A DNA stretch of 64,000 bases from Anaeramoeba flamelloides (lineage: Eukaryota; Metamonada; Anaeramoebidae), in the NCBI GenBank assembly GCA_027625915.1, contig JANTQA010000026.1, forward strand, positions 4,216,001 through 4,280,000. The letters are read 5' to 3'. Each line of letters starts with the position of its first letter. The first letter of the stretch is position 1. A program made the position numbers and the translations under genes. Below the pieces are notes generated by a model, which had not been told where the DNA came from, did not search any database, and was given only the letters and a program-made list of their open reading frames with translations. Shown piece after piece: positions 37,141 through 49,400 of this stretch.

Positions 37141-37539
37141 TGCAAATAACCAAAAAAAAAAAAATAAATAATAGGATATATATGATAAAAAAATGCAATT
37201 CTCCTGAAAAAAAAAATTAATCTTTTCTTCGAATAAATCTCTAAATACTTAGTTTCACAATATACGAAACTAGAAAAAAGATTGTTTTCTATCTAGTCTG
37301 ACAACTCGTTAATTTGGTTCATAACTGAATGACCTTGCACTTGGTAGGGATTTTAATAGTGATACAAAAAAAAAAATTTTTAGCAATTTATTATATTTTT
37401 TTTCGAAATCCAAATTGAAGAGTGTTAGACTAATACACTGAGAGGTATATCAAAATGGATTTTGATTTTTGGGCGGTGAATTGAAAATTTTGCTATCCTT
37501 TTACTCAACCCATGGTTACACCAAATCGCAAATTTATAT

Positions 37540-39110
37540 TTATTTATTTTTTTTTTTTTATTTTGAAGGGAGGAAATTAATTTCCTCTTACAGCCGTTAG
37601 GTTTTCCAGAATTTAAAAGAATTGAGTAAAATCAAAGATTTTTCTCTATTCTTTTGAATTCTGGAAAACTGCCGTTAGTTTTTTTTTATTTGAGAAATAT
37701 AAAGAAAATTTCAACAAATTTTCTGTTTATTTCTTAAATTAAAAAAAAGCTAGGTGTTTACTGCACTTTCCCTAATTTCTAAATTTTTGGTTAGAAATTT
37801 TAATAGAGAATCATAATTTTCTTTATCATTAACCAATGATAAGATGAATAATGAATCTTTATTTTGAATACAATCTTTGATATTATTCTTTTATTCTTAT
37901 TATTGTTTTTTATTTGGATTAATTCTTTAATCCAGATTTTTCGATTTTTTTCATAGAACGAACAATTCGATAAATAATGATCGATATCTTCATCTATTTC
38001 TGTGTTATGGTATTTTTTACACAAGTTACATGATTTTGTTTTTATTTTATTCTTATCATAAACATAAGAATATCTGTTTAATTAATATGTGAAGTTTGAT
38101 AGTTTTAAAATTGAAGTTGATCCTTTCCATTTTAAATATTTTTGCTGTTTATTTATTTTATTGTTATATCTAATAATTTTTAAATATTCTTGACCTTTCC
38201 ATCCAGAACAATTTATTATCAATTTTTCTCTAAATTGGTTTAGATTTAATTCTAATCATTTTAAGGTGTCTATTTCCCAATTAATATTTTCATTCTCCTT
38301 TTTTGAAAACTTTAAAATTTTGGATATAGGTCCAAAACCAAGAATTTCTATTTTTTTTTTGAGTTTCAATCTTCTTTTATATATCGAAATTCTGACTTGG
38401 TAAATTTTTTCTTCAGTTTTATAGATTATCCTTGGGAAATGTGGATTAATTTTTAAGAATTTTATTATCTTTTTATTTATCCAAAAACCAATTGAGTCGA
38501 AATCCTTTTGAGTTAGATTAAATATAACTAATCCATAAAATAATTGGCTAATACATTATGATTTAAACATTTGTAATTTTACTAAATTTGCTAAATTTTG
38601 TTGGTTGAAAATCATCTTTATTTTTTTGAAGTTACTTTTAACTTTTTCGAAGTTTTTTTTAAAAATGTTTCTTTTTTTCAATCCAAATACCTCAATATTT
38701 TATTTTGGATAATTTATTTGATTTAAAGGTTTTTTTAGTATTTCGATTCATTCCAAATTCTTGGATAATTTTAAAGATTATAATTAATTTTTTGTCAATT
38801 TCTGAAATTGGTCCTTCCATTATTAAAATCAAGTCATCTGCAAACATTTGAACATGATGAACTAAATATTTAATTTCTTCAATTAAAAAGTGGCTAATAA
38901 ATCCAAACATTAAAGAAGAAAGATGATCTCCTTGATATACCCCAATTCCTTCGAAATTTATATTTATTTGTTAAGCAAAATTCCAAATACACAATGTACT
39001 AAATTTCATTTTTTCTATAATTGTATATTTTCGCAATAAATAATCTATAAATAATTTACATTCTGCAAGTATTAGATTTATAAGATATTGGTGCGAGTCT
39101 ATTATTTCCT
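37540..39110 (-). mobile_element. LINE copy 2, 5' truncated, minus strand
   Basis: Same family as copy 1. On the minus strand: GVYQGDHLSSLMFGFISHF (~38945-38890), then QMFADDLILIMEGPIS (~38850-38805) with the FADD catalytic box, later a CxxC...DHYLSNCSFYEKNRKIW zinc-knuckle region (~38024-37930). It ends GAAATTAGGGAAAGTGC (~37775), followed by the hairpin region and CTGTAAGAGGAAATT...CTTCAAAATAAAAAAAA at ~37590-37548 (poly-A). The reverse transcriptase N-terminus is missing beyond ~39110. There are several frame breaks, but the central block is better kept than in copy 1. Confidence 0.82.
37575..37755 (-). repeat. Two hairpins J in the 3' region of LINE copy 2
   Basis: Hairpin A (37601-37675): GGTTTTCCAGAATTTAAAAG and its inverse CTTTTGAATTCTGGAAAAC, with GCCGTTAG directly repeated just outside. 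Hairpin B (37680-37755): a TTATTTGAGAAATATAAAG arm against CTGTTTATTTCTTAAATTAA, then GCTAGGTG. Confidence 0.7.
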
Positions 39111-39717
39111 CCCTCACATATCACATAATGAAGAAATATAATTTGTTTTAAAAAATCCTTATAATATCAGATTCAATTAAAATTTTATATTGAAAAAAAA
39201 AAATCACCTTTTTTTTTTTTTTTGACCCGTTTATTCTCTTTGTATTATACTTTTAAATTCGGATTTTGGAAAAAAAAATAATTATATTTTTTATCCACTA
39301 GAAAAAATTTGAAATTTAAATGGATTAAAAGTGCAGTTGATATTATATTTTTCAATTTTAAAAATCTAACTTTCATTTAGGGTTTCTTAGTTCAACAATG
39401 AATACAATAAGAACCCAAAATTAAACTACAAAATTCAAAAAATAGATATAACAAATTACAATCCCTAATTTGAAAACTGTATTTGTCAAAAAAAAAGAAA
39501 TTTAAGTGATTATTTTTTCCCATTTATCATTTAAATACCATTAATTAATATTTATACAAATCGAAAACCAATCAGCTAAGAACCGTAATAGCGTTAACTC
39601 ATAACAACAAACACAAGATAATCTATATTTCAAATTCTAGGGATTATTTACCTTTATTCAATGTGTTAAAGTATCAGAAAAATATTTAAAGAATCTCTAA
39701 AATAAGTCAACGATGAG

Positions 39718-40156
39718 GGGGGTGTGGCTCAAAATATTTTTGAAATATGGTCTTGTCTCTTGAGATCTCTTAGAACTTTTAAATTTTAAAATTTTTAGGA
39801 ATTTGAAATTTTGCACAAACTATTCCTTGGGATCCATTAGAACTATATAATTTTAAATTTTTTACAAAATTGAAATATTGGATCGATCAGAAATCAAAAT
39901 TATTAATTCTTAATTGGAAATGAAAACCCAAACCCCAACATTTTTGTTCTAAGACAACTATATCCGATTTTCGAATAAAAACCTTTTGAAAAATCAAGTA
40001 TTATCAATAATTTTTTGGTTGTAGTTTTTATTATCAACTTTTAATGAATAATCTGATAAGCTAATATATCAATTATCTATTAAATTTCAAATTTAATAAT
40101 TCTTCTCTATCTTCAGAGAAAAGGCCATATTTCACCATATTTTGAGCCACACTTCA
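39718..40156. mobile_element. Short TIR element M
   Basis: GTGTGGCTCAAAATAT (39723-39738) is the exact reverse complement of ATATTTTGAGCCACAC (40137-40152). The match continues imperfectly inward (TTTTTGAAATATGG against GGCCATATTTCACC). About 440 bp, no ORF. It ends 285 bp before the LRR-ARH start codon, so it could contribute promoter sequence. Confidence 0.7.
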
Positions 40157-40441
40157 CTTCATGTTGCGATATATAAGATAATCCGTAAAATTGTCTTCAG
40201 AAAATTAACTTTGGAAATTTTCTTACAAATAAAAAAAAACAAGCAATTTTATCTTTTAATTGGCTTACTTCTGGGGTACCTCAGCACAAACATTAGGAAA
40301 TGGATTTTTTAAAAACAAAAAGAATGAAAAAAAAAAAAAAACAAACACATAAAGATAAGCAGGAAATCGAAAAGTCAAAAAGATTTATTATTTGTCAAAC
40401 ACCAATCATTTTTTAGTTTTTTATTAAATTTGTTTTGATAG

Positions 40442-43400
40442 ATGGGGAATCAACCTAAAAAAAAATCACTCAAACAAAACGATTTACTAACAACACGAAT
40501 TGAAAAGACAAGATTGGAAAATGTTCTTCATTTAAAAATTGAAAGGCAAGGAAAAACCTTATTACCTGAAGAAATTATTGAAGATCTTATCAGTGGCATC
40601 CCAACAATCACCCTTAGCTTAAATTATAATCACTATCGTAGTTTTAATTTAAAAAAACAAGTGTCCTTTGAGTCTCTAAAAAGGATGTCTCTTCGAAGAA
40701 ACAGAATACACGAATTGCCTTCTAAATTTTCTTTGGTAAATTATTCATTCCTTTCTTTTTTTTATCTTTTTTTTTTTGAGCTTAGAGCTTTGGACTGATG
40801 GATGTGAAATTAAAGTTTAAACCAATTGGAACAAGTACTCAAAAAAGAACCACAATTATAATTCTCTCTTTTTTTCTTCAATATTTAAAGCCAAATTGTT
40901 TCATAAACCTGCTTTTCAAAAAAGTGTTGCAAAACCTTGTTTTCAAAATGGGTAATAAAAAGAGATCTTATTGAAAATTGTAAACCATTTTGAGAGACCC
41001 CTTTGGAAAACTTTTTGTCACTTGTGTTCGAAAATGACTCAAAATTTTTCAAAAATGAATTTTTTTTTTTTTTTTTTTTTTGTACAAACCTATCAAACAA
41101 TCAAAAAAACAAATAAAAAAATGCAAATAACATTCGAATTTTATTAACCACAAGTCAACAGACTCGTTCTTTTCATAAAATTATTCTTTGTATTCTTACA
41201 AACAATTATCTTGATCTAAATAGCAATGAGAAAAAAAATTATAAAATTTTCCTAGAATAAAATCACGTCGTAATTAAAAAATTAAAAACCGAATTGTTTT
41301 TATTGCACAATTTAATGGACGCCAGCCAAATCCACTTTGGAAATGAACTTAATTTTTTTTCTGAGAATTCTTTTGGAAAAAATGTGACAAAAAAGTTTCC
41401 TCAAGTTTTTGCTGTTGTTTGTATTTTTCAAAAATTACAGATAAATTCAAAAAAATCACAAACAATTTTTAATTCAATTTCCATTTTTGAAAAATCTTGT
41501 AAACTCTACTTTGAAAGTATTCCATATAAAACAGTTCTTGAAAAAGAATTTTTGAAGGTCCAACTAATTTACAATGTTTCTTAACATTTAAAACAATGAA
41601 ATGCTTTAAACCAAAGCTAAAGTAAAAAATTTTACAAAATGAAAATGAAAAATGAACTAAAAATTTTCAAACATCTATTTGAATGTATCAGTAATGATTA
41701 TATTATGTCTTCTTTTGAACTTTTTAGAATCAAGATTTTTAAAGATCATGGCTGTTTTTTTTCTTTTAAAGTTTGGTTTGTTAAGATAAGTGAAATCATT
41801 AAAAGAATGAGATAAATATTTTTGTTTTAAAAAATTTTCACTTCCTCTTCTTTCTTTATTTTTTTTTTCTGCTACTGGTCTTTGAATAATAAATGGGAAA
41901 TAATTTTCACTTTATTTTCAATTTCCTTTTTCAATACGAGATCAAAACCACAAATTACAACCTACATCTTTGAAAACTCTTATTTGGAAAAGAACAATAT
42001 GGAAAGGAAAAGAAGTGAAATTTTTTTCCCATTTAGAATTCAAATACCAGTATTTCATTCCAAGTACTAAATTGTAAATTGGTTCGCTTAATTTACTTTT
42101 TCTGAAGAGCATCCCCTTTTATTGTTTATCTGAGTACCCTCTGGTTTAGGATAGAATTCTAAATGTAAGAAATATTGATCTTTAAGGATTGAAAAATAAA
42201 GTTATGATATGAAAATTTTTTCCCAATTTAAATTTCAATTGCCTGTTTAAAACAGCATACAAACTTGAAAAGACCTATTTTTTTTGACTATTTGGATTAC
42301 TTTTTTTTATTACACTTTCTAAAAGAGCTTTACAGATGTTTTAAATCACATAGCAAAAAAATTGTAAAATGACCCCAATTTAAAACTATTTTGAAAATAT
42401 TCATTTTGAAAAAAGTGATTAAATTTTTAATTTTTAAGGATTATGTTATTAAAACTACTTTCCTTATATACACAGATTATCAACACAAATTCCAATTTTC
42501 ACAAACAAGTAATTCCCAAATGGATCTTCCTTTTCCTCTTACTATAACAAAATATCAATCTCAACCAAATCATATTTCTTAAAACACACTATATTTGACC
42601 TGCCAGTTTATCAACTATTCTAAATCAAGCTGTTTAGTATCCACTATTTGATAATTTCTTATTATTTCGAATAGATTACTAACACACACAAAAAAAAATA
42701 TTTTGTTTGGGGAATGTTCAAATAGATTTAATATAATATAATTACAATTTTTTTTGTACAAATTTTGAAAATTCAACATTTTGTTTGATTATGAGATTGA
42801 TTATGAAAAGAAAAGTTCCATCACAGCCAAAAAAGAATTCAGAAAATTACCTTAAGGTAAATGTATTTGTGCTATCTTGATTTTAATTTTGCAAAGAATC
42901 ATTTTCAAAATCGATGTTATTTTTAAATTTTTGGGAAAACTTTTATTTCAATAGTTAAGTTTAAATTGAATCTTAATGACTAATTCTTTCAAGAGGTTCT
43001 ATCTTTAGAGTTTGCTCTATAAAATAAAAGAAAATAAATTTGTAGGTAAATATCCAAAAAGCTCTTTTGGGAATAAGATGAGAAAACTCAAAGTAGAATT
43101 TTCATTTTTTTGAACATAAAACTGGCAAATGCGAAAAAACTTTAGAATTCCTTTTTTTGTGATCTCATCTCAAATTATCTGAGTTTTTTATATTTGAAAT
43201 CAAAGGGAAGTTGTATCAGAACTTTGAATTCATTTTTCAGAGAAAAAAATTTAACAAGATTCCTTCATAAATTAAACTTGAATAAAGAACTCTGGATTTG
43301 AAAGAGCATCAAGATTCTACAAAACTTGGTCCTTTAAAAAGTTTGAAGAAGCCTAAAAAAAAGAAGAAGAAGAAGAAAAATTTTAAAGAAAAAATATTAT

Positions 43401-46400
43401 TGCAATTCTTTTAATTATTTCACTTATCTGAACAAACCAAACTTTAAAAGAAAAAATAAATCCATGATCTTTAAAGATCTTGATTCTAAAAAGTTAAAAA
43501 GAAGTCAGAATATTTTCATTACTTTTTGAAAAAGAAAATAACAGAAATCACAGAAATCACAGAAACTTTAATCTCAAATTTTGATAACTTTTTGATTTTT
43601 ATCTTTCAATGAGTCAATTCAACTGACTTTGGTGTTTTACGTATCCTAAATCAGTGATACGAGGTGTATTCAAAAAAGTTATATTTTTGAAATTATCGTA
43701 AACTAGAAGATTTAGATTTGAAAATTAATTTTAATTTTCCAGTAAGGGTTTTAATAGGTGTAAAATATTGCTTTTTCAGACTTGATAAAATACAAATTTA
43801 TTAACTAAAAATACTTTATTTATTGCTAAAAAAAAGAAAATTAATTCTATTTTTTTTTTTTGAGAGATTCAGGAATTTTTGATTTAAGTGAATAGATAAA
43901 AGTCTTGAATTTTGGAAAAAAATCAATTTACTCAAAAAAAAATGATATTTAAAATTAAGCCTTTTAATACACATATATTTCCCAAATATTGAACAAAAAG
44001 AATTCAAAAAGTTTAAAAATGAAATCATTTAATAAAAAAATTGAAATAATTTTTATTTTTAATTTTGAAGATTACAAAAGTATTAACTATTAAAATCAAA
44101 AATTTAAACTTTGAAAAAAACAGAAAAAATTTTCTGATCTAAATTATTTTTTATTATGTTTTTTTACTAATTAAATTATTCTCATCAGGTTATTATTATT
44201 AAATTTTTTCAAACTATATTATTGAAGCGAACATTTTTATTAAATTTGAGAAAAAAAAATTCAAATTTAATTTCCAAATTCCTGGTGATAATTAAACAAA
44301 AAAAATGCAAAATAAATTGCAATGAATTCATTATTTTATTTCTGGTTAAATTTCTTTATTTTTTTTTTTTTGGTAATAATTGACGAATATCTATTTTTTT
44401 GCTAATGGAAACGAGAATGTTGAAATCAAATATGTACTCACAACAATTTTTTGTTTTTTAATCATGTATATCTATCTAATATATATTACCTTATGCAATA
44501 AGTAATTTTTTTAGTTTGGATTCAATTTCAAAGGTTTTGTTTATTCTTTAAATTTTCAAGGGTTTCTTTATTTTGGAAAAATCTTTAAAAAATTTTCAAA
44601 AAATCTAAATATGATGTAAATTTTGAAAATAAACTTTATTTTTTTTTCGAAAAAGTTATTAAATATGTTAGTTTCAATAATATAATTATCAGCAATTAAT
44701 TTGTTTCAAAAATTTTATGAAAAAAAAAATAAACCCTAATTAAAAAATTTTTTAAAACACCAAAATTCAATTTTAAAGAAAAAAAAATCTTATTTAATCA
44801 ATTCTCGAAAAAATACTAAAATTAGAGCCATTCGCTAATTGAAATGATAACAATCATTTATCAATTACAACACCACAAAACAAAAAATAAATAATTATCA
44901 ATACAAATAAATTATTTGTTTTTTAAAAATTTTGGAGATGGCTAACAAAAAAATGCATTGCAATATTTGTTTAAATTCTATTAGGAATATTGATCGATCA
45001 AGAGTCTGAGACCATCAACTAATTTTTTTTGACTCTTTTTCTATTTCAAAAAAACTCGAATTTTAACCTTTGATTGATTGTTGAAAAAAATTTGATCATG
45101 GGACAAAAACTGTTTACGTAATTCAAAAAACGAAATGAAAACAAAAAACTAAAAGATGAAAAAATGATTTTCATATTTTTTCAAAAATCAAAATTATTTC
45201 AATTTGAATGAAATTGTATTATTGTGATTATTTAAACAGTTTTAACTGTGTTAAGAATTTTGAATTTTGATTTAGTTGTTTGGTTTGTATTCAGGAAAAA
45301 ACTTTTAAAAATGACAATTAGATTGGAAATTGGTTTTATTTTTGTATAATATATAGATGAAGAAAAACACATATTCATTTTAAAAAGGTTAATCCAAACA
45401 GTTTTCAACAGTATATCAAAAACTGTTTTAAACAAGATTGAGAGCAATTAACTGACCACTTTTAAAACTTTTTATATTAACTTTTTTAAAATACTATAAT
45501 CAAAGTGCTTGAAATATTCATTACTTTTCAAGATTTTATTAATTTTTTCTCCATTGAATTAACAGCTTTTTTCCCTTCGACTGTGCAAATAAATATCGTC
45601 TACTAGTTTATAAAAGAAAAACTGATATTGCTTTAAAAAAAAAAAAAAAAAACATTAATATGCTATTTTACTTATAATACAATAATTTGTTTGGTTTAAT
45701 GATATTTAACAAATCATTGAAATAAAATTATTTTCAAGAAAAACTTGGAAAATCAAATCAAAATTTTAAGATTATTTTTTTTAAAATAAACGCAAATTTT
45801 TAAATTAATAAATTGTAAAAAAACCATCACACAAAAAAAAAAAAAAAATGAATAATTCCTTTCGTAAATAAATTAATATTAAACGATTAATTTGTTTAAA
45901 ACAAACAAAAAAAAAAAAAATAAAATTAACAAAAAAAAAATAAAACCAAAAACTTTATTGATCATTTAGTTTGTACCACAACTTGAAGAATTAGATGTAT
46001 CTTATAATAGACTTTATAAATTGGGTGGATGTTTAAATCCACCATTAAAAAAAATATCCTTTATCTATGCGAACCATAACAATATTGGCAAGATAACAAG
46101 TGATTTGTGTAAGAATAAAAATTTATCATATTTAGATATTCATGTTAATCCAATAAGAGAGGTACCAAAATCAATTGCTATGTTATCTCTATTAAAATCA
46201 TTAAATATTTCCAGTTGTAAAATAACAAAAATTTCAAAAAAAGTTGGGATGCTGTATCGATTGGGGACTTTACGATTAAATAATAATCGGCTAAAAAAAT
46301 TCAATGTGGATTTATCTCAAATGACTGAATTAAGTCATTTAGATTTATCTTCGAATCGGTTTGAAGAATTCCCTACGGAAATATTTACTGGCACTCGGTT

Positions 46401-49400
46401 AGAATTTTTAGATTTATCAAGGAATAACATTTCAACTATCCCTGATCAGATCGAGTCACTAAAGAATTTACATTCTTTGAATCTAAATAGTACCTTAATT
46501 AATAATTTACCAAACGAAATTGTTGAATTAAAAACATTATTGCGTATAAGTGCAAGGTTTACAAAAATAGGGCCCGAGCCACCAAAGATTTTATTCAAAA
46601 TCCGTTCATTGCAGGTATTGGATTTAACTGGGTGTGAATTGACAAAATTAACAAAGAAATTTAATGGGAAAACTTTCCCAAGTTTGGAAGAATTATTTTT
46701 AGCTTATAATAAATTAACAGTTATTCCGAAAGAAATTAAAACGTTAAGAAAGCCATTATCCAAACTTTGGTTAATTGGTAATCCTTTGAAAAATGATGAA
46801 GAAAAAAAGATTGCTGATTTAAGTCAGCAAGCTTTAATTTGTAAAATCTTTGATGTCAAAGCCAAAAAGAAAAAAAGCATTTTTGAACATCAATTACTAA
46901 ATAATAAAAGGAATACAAATGAAAACGAAAGCTCTGATAACAATAACAATGATGAAAATATCAACGAAAACAAGGAAATTAATGAAATGATGGAAGTAGA
47001 TTTATTAAGTGATAGTGAAGAAGATAATGTCAATAACAATAGCAATATTAGCAATAGCAATAACAACAAGAAAAAAAATAATGTTATCCAAGAACAAATA
47101 ATACAAATTTCAAATGAAAAATCGGTAATAAAAATCCCGCGGGGCGTTAGCATGCTTTCTACCTTAGCACTGAAAGACAAAATTAAAGGAACAATAATTG
47201 GCTGCTGTATTGGTGATGCATTTGCCCTTGCAACTTATGGAATGACCAAGCGCGAAGCAGCAGAAAAATACCAATTTGGTGCATTCTACTATGAAAACAT
47301 CATTACTGACAATTTAAGATCTAGGTGGGAAAACGGTGATTGGACAGATGACGCAGATCAAATGATTTTAATTATATTAAGTATTTTAGATAATCAGGGG
47401 CTAATTAAACCACGCAATTTTGCTTCGAAATTATTTAATTGGTCGAAAAACGGATTTTCAGAATTAAATGACCCAGATAATTACAATGTGCCGTTAGGCG
47501 CAACTCTTTCAAAAACTTTAAGAAACCCTGATTTTTTAAAAAATCCTCATAAAATAAGTAAAAAGGTTTATGAAGAACTTAAGCCGAAATCTGCCGGCAA
47601 CGGTGCAATAATGAGAACCGCAATCTTAGGTAATTGATGATTTTTTATTATATTTTTTTTTTATTTATCATTGTTTACAATTAATTTTATTATTGGGGGT
47701 TTTGGTGTTAGAATAGACTTTTCGAAATAATCTGAATTCTTTTGTTATTTTGAAGAGAAAAATAATTTTTTATTTTCATAGAATAAACTTTGTTTCTGTT
47801 GAAGGTTTGCCAAAAAATTTTGTATCAAGTATCAATTATTTTTTATATTAATGAAGAGTTAACAAATCAATAAGAAATGAAGAAGAATAATATATATCAA
47901 AGAATAGTTGATATTTGTCTGAAGCAAATCTAATCAATCAATAGATTTTTTTAAAAAATAGATAAACTCAAATTATTAGAATATAGTGAAAAAAGCAAAC
48001 AATATTCCATTTTGATCTTCAATTGAAAATCAAAGAAAATTACAATAGAAATCAATATTATTTTTCTACAATCATTTCCACACTTTCAGTAACATTAGTA
48101 TAACACATTTTTTGACTCTGGTGACTATCAATCTTAAAATAAAAAAAAAATTTAAAAAAAAAAAAAATTCCCACTCTACGGAGTAATGTCTAGGTTTTTT
48201 TTAATTCAAAAGAATTTAGCAAAATCTTTGATTTTACTGCATTCTTTTAAATTAAAAAAAACCTAACGACAGTTTAATGACAATTTATTAATCGCGGTTT
48301 GTGGAATCTTTATTTATTACTGATAATCTTGCTATCGGGTTTTTACTCCTCCTGTTTCAGGGGACGTGTCGTCAAGTGTCGTCGAGTGCCTAGGTTTTTT
48401 TGAGGTTTTCTATTTCATTTGTAAAGTTTTCTTGGTTTTTTTGAGGTTTTCTATTTTATTTGTAAAGTGTTCTAGGTTTTTTTTACTTTAAGAAATAAAC
48501 CGAAAATTTAACAAAATTTTCTGTTAATTTCAAAAAGTAAAAAAAACCTAGAACACTTTACAAATAAAATAGAAAACCCAAGAAAAGCTAACGGCGGTTT
48601 TTTTTAATTTAAGAAATTTTCTTTTTATTTCTCAGATTAAAAAAAAGCTAACGGCAGTTTTCCAGAATTAGAAAGAATTTAGTAAAATCAAGGATTTTAC
48701 TCAATTCTTTCAAATCCTGAAAAACCTAACGACAGTAGATAATTTTTAATTTGGTCATGTAAATGATATAATATTTTTGTACTTTAATATTTTAATTATT
48801 TTTCTTCTTCTCTTTTTTATTTAGTAAATTTTCTTTGATTACTCCTTTCTCGCAATAAATAAATAAATAAACTAAAAAAAAAATTTCATTTACTTTTGAA
48901 AAAAATGATAAAAAGGAAAAAGCAAAAATGTGAAAAAATGATTTCAAAATGATTTCAATTTTGAAAATTTTCAAATTAAATTTCTTCTTCTAATAAACAT
49001 TCAAACCCTTTAAATGGATGTAATTATGACATAATAAAACTGGGCTCATTTGACTGGAAAATAGTTTAGAATGATCAGAATAATGATAATAAAGAAAAAT
49101 AATAATTTAATTGCAATAATTTGAAAAATGTGGGTATTAAAAGTTTTTAAATATGTTGCTCAAATTACCTAAAAGAGTGAATCTAACATTTTGGGAAATG
49201 CTTTATAAATATATTAATTCAAAATTTGTTTAAAATAACTATAGTAAATTAATATTCTTTCTAACTTTTTTTTTTTTATTATTTATTTTTTTTTAAAAAA
49301 AAATAAAATAAATCACTCAAAATCAAGCATCTTCCTTATATGTTCAAGATATACAATAGGCAATTTTAAAAAAGTGGAAACTAAAAGTTCTAATAATTCA

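Larger units (their letters stand above)
34965..40441. other. Intergenic, G gamma to LRR-ARH gene
   Basis: Holds repeat E copy 3, LINE copy 2 on the minus strand and TIR element M. Between 35000 and 36690 only AT-rich sequence is seen, with one half-copy of a MITE G arm at ~35808-35866 (AATGAAGTGAAAATTTTTTC, ACCAGTA). Confidence 0.55.
40736..45969 (+). other. Intron 1 of the LRR-ARH gene (5.23 kb)
   Basis: GTAAAT donor after AAATTTTCTTTG and ATTTAG acceptor, phase 0. Carries element H with a nested MITE G, repeat F copy 1, and long A tracts near 45630 and 45840-45940. No exon was recognised inside. Confidence 0.85.

Noticed and set aside
46890-47180. Minus-strand Leu/Ser-rich frame
   Set aside because: Mirror of the Asn/Glu-rich linker of the LRR-ARH gene.
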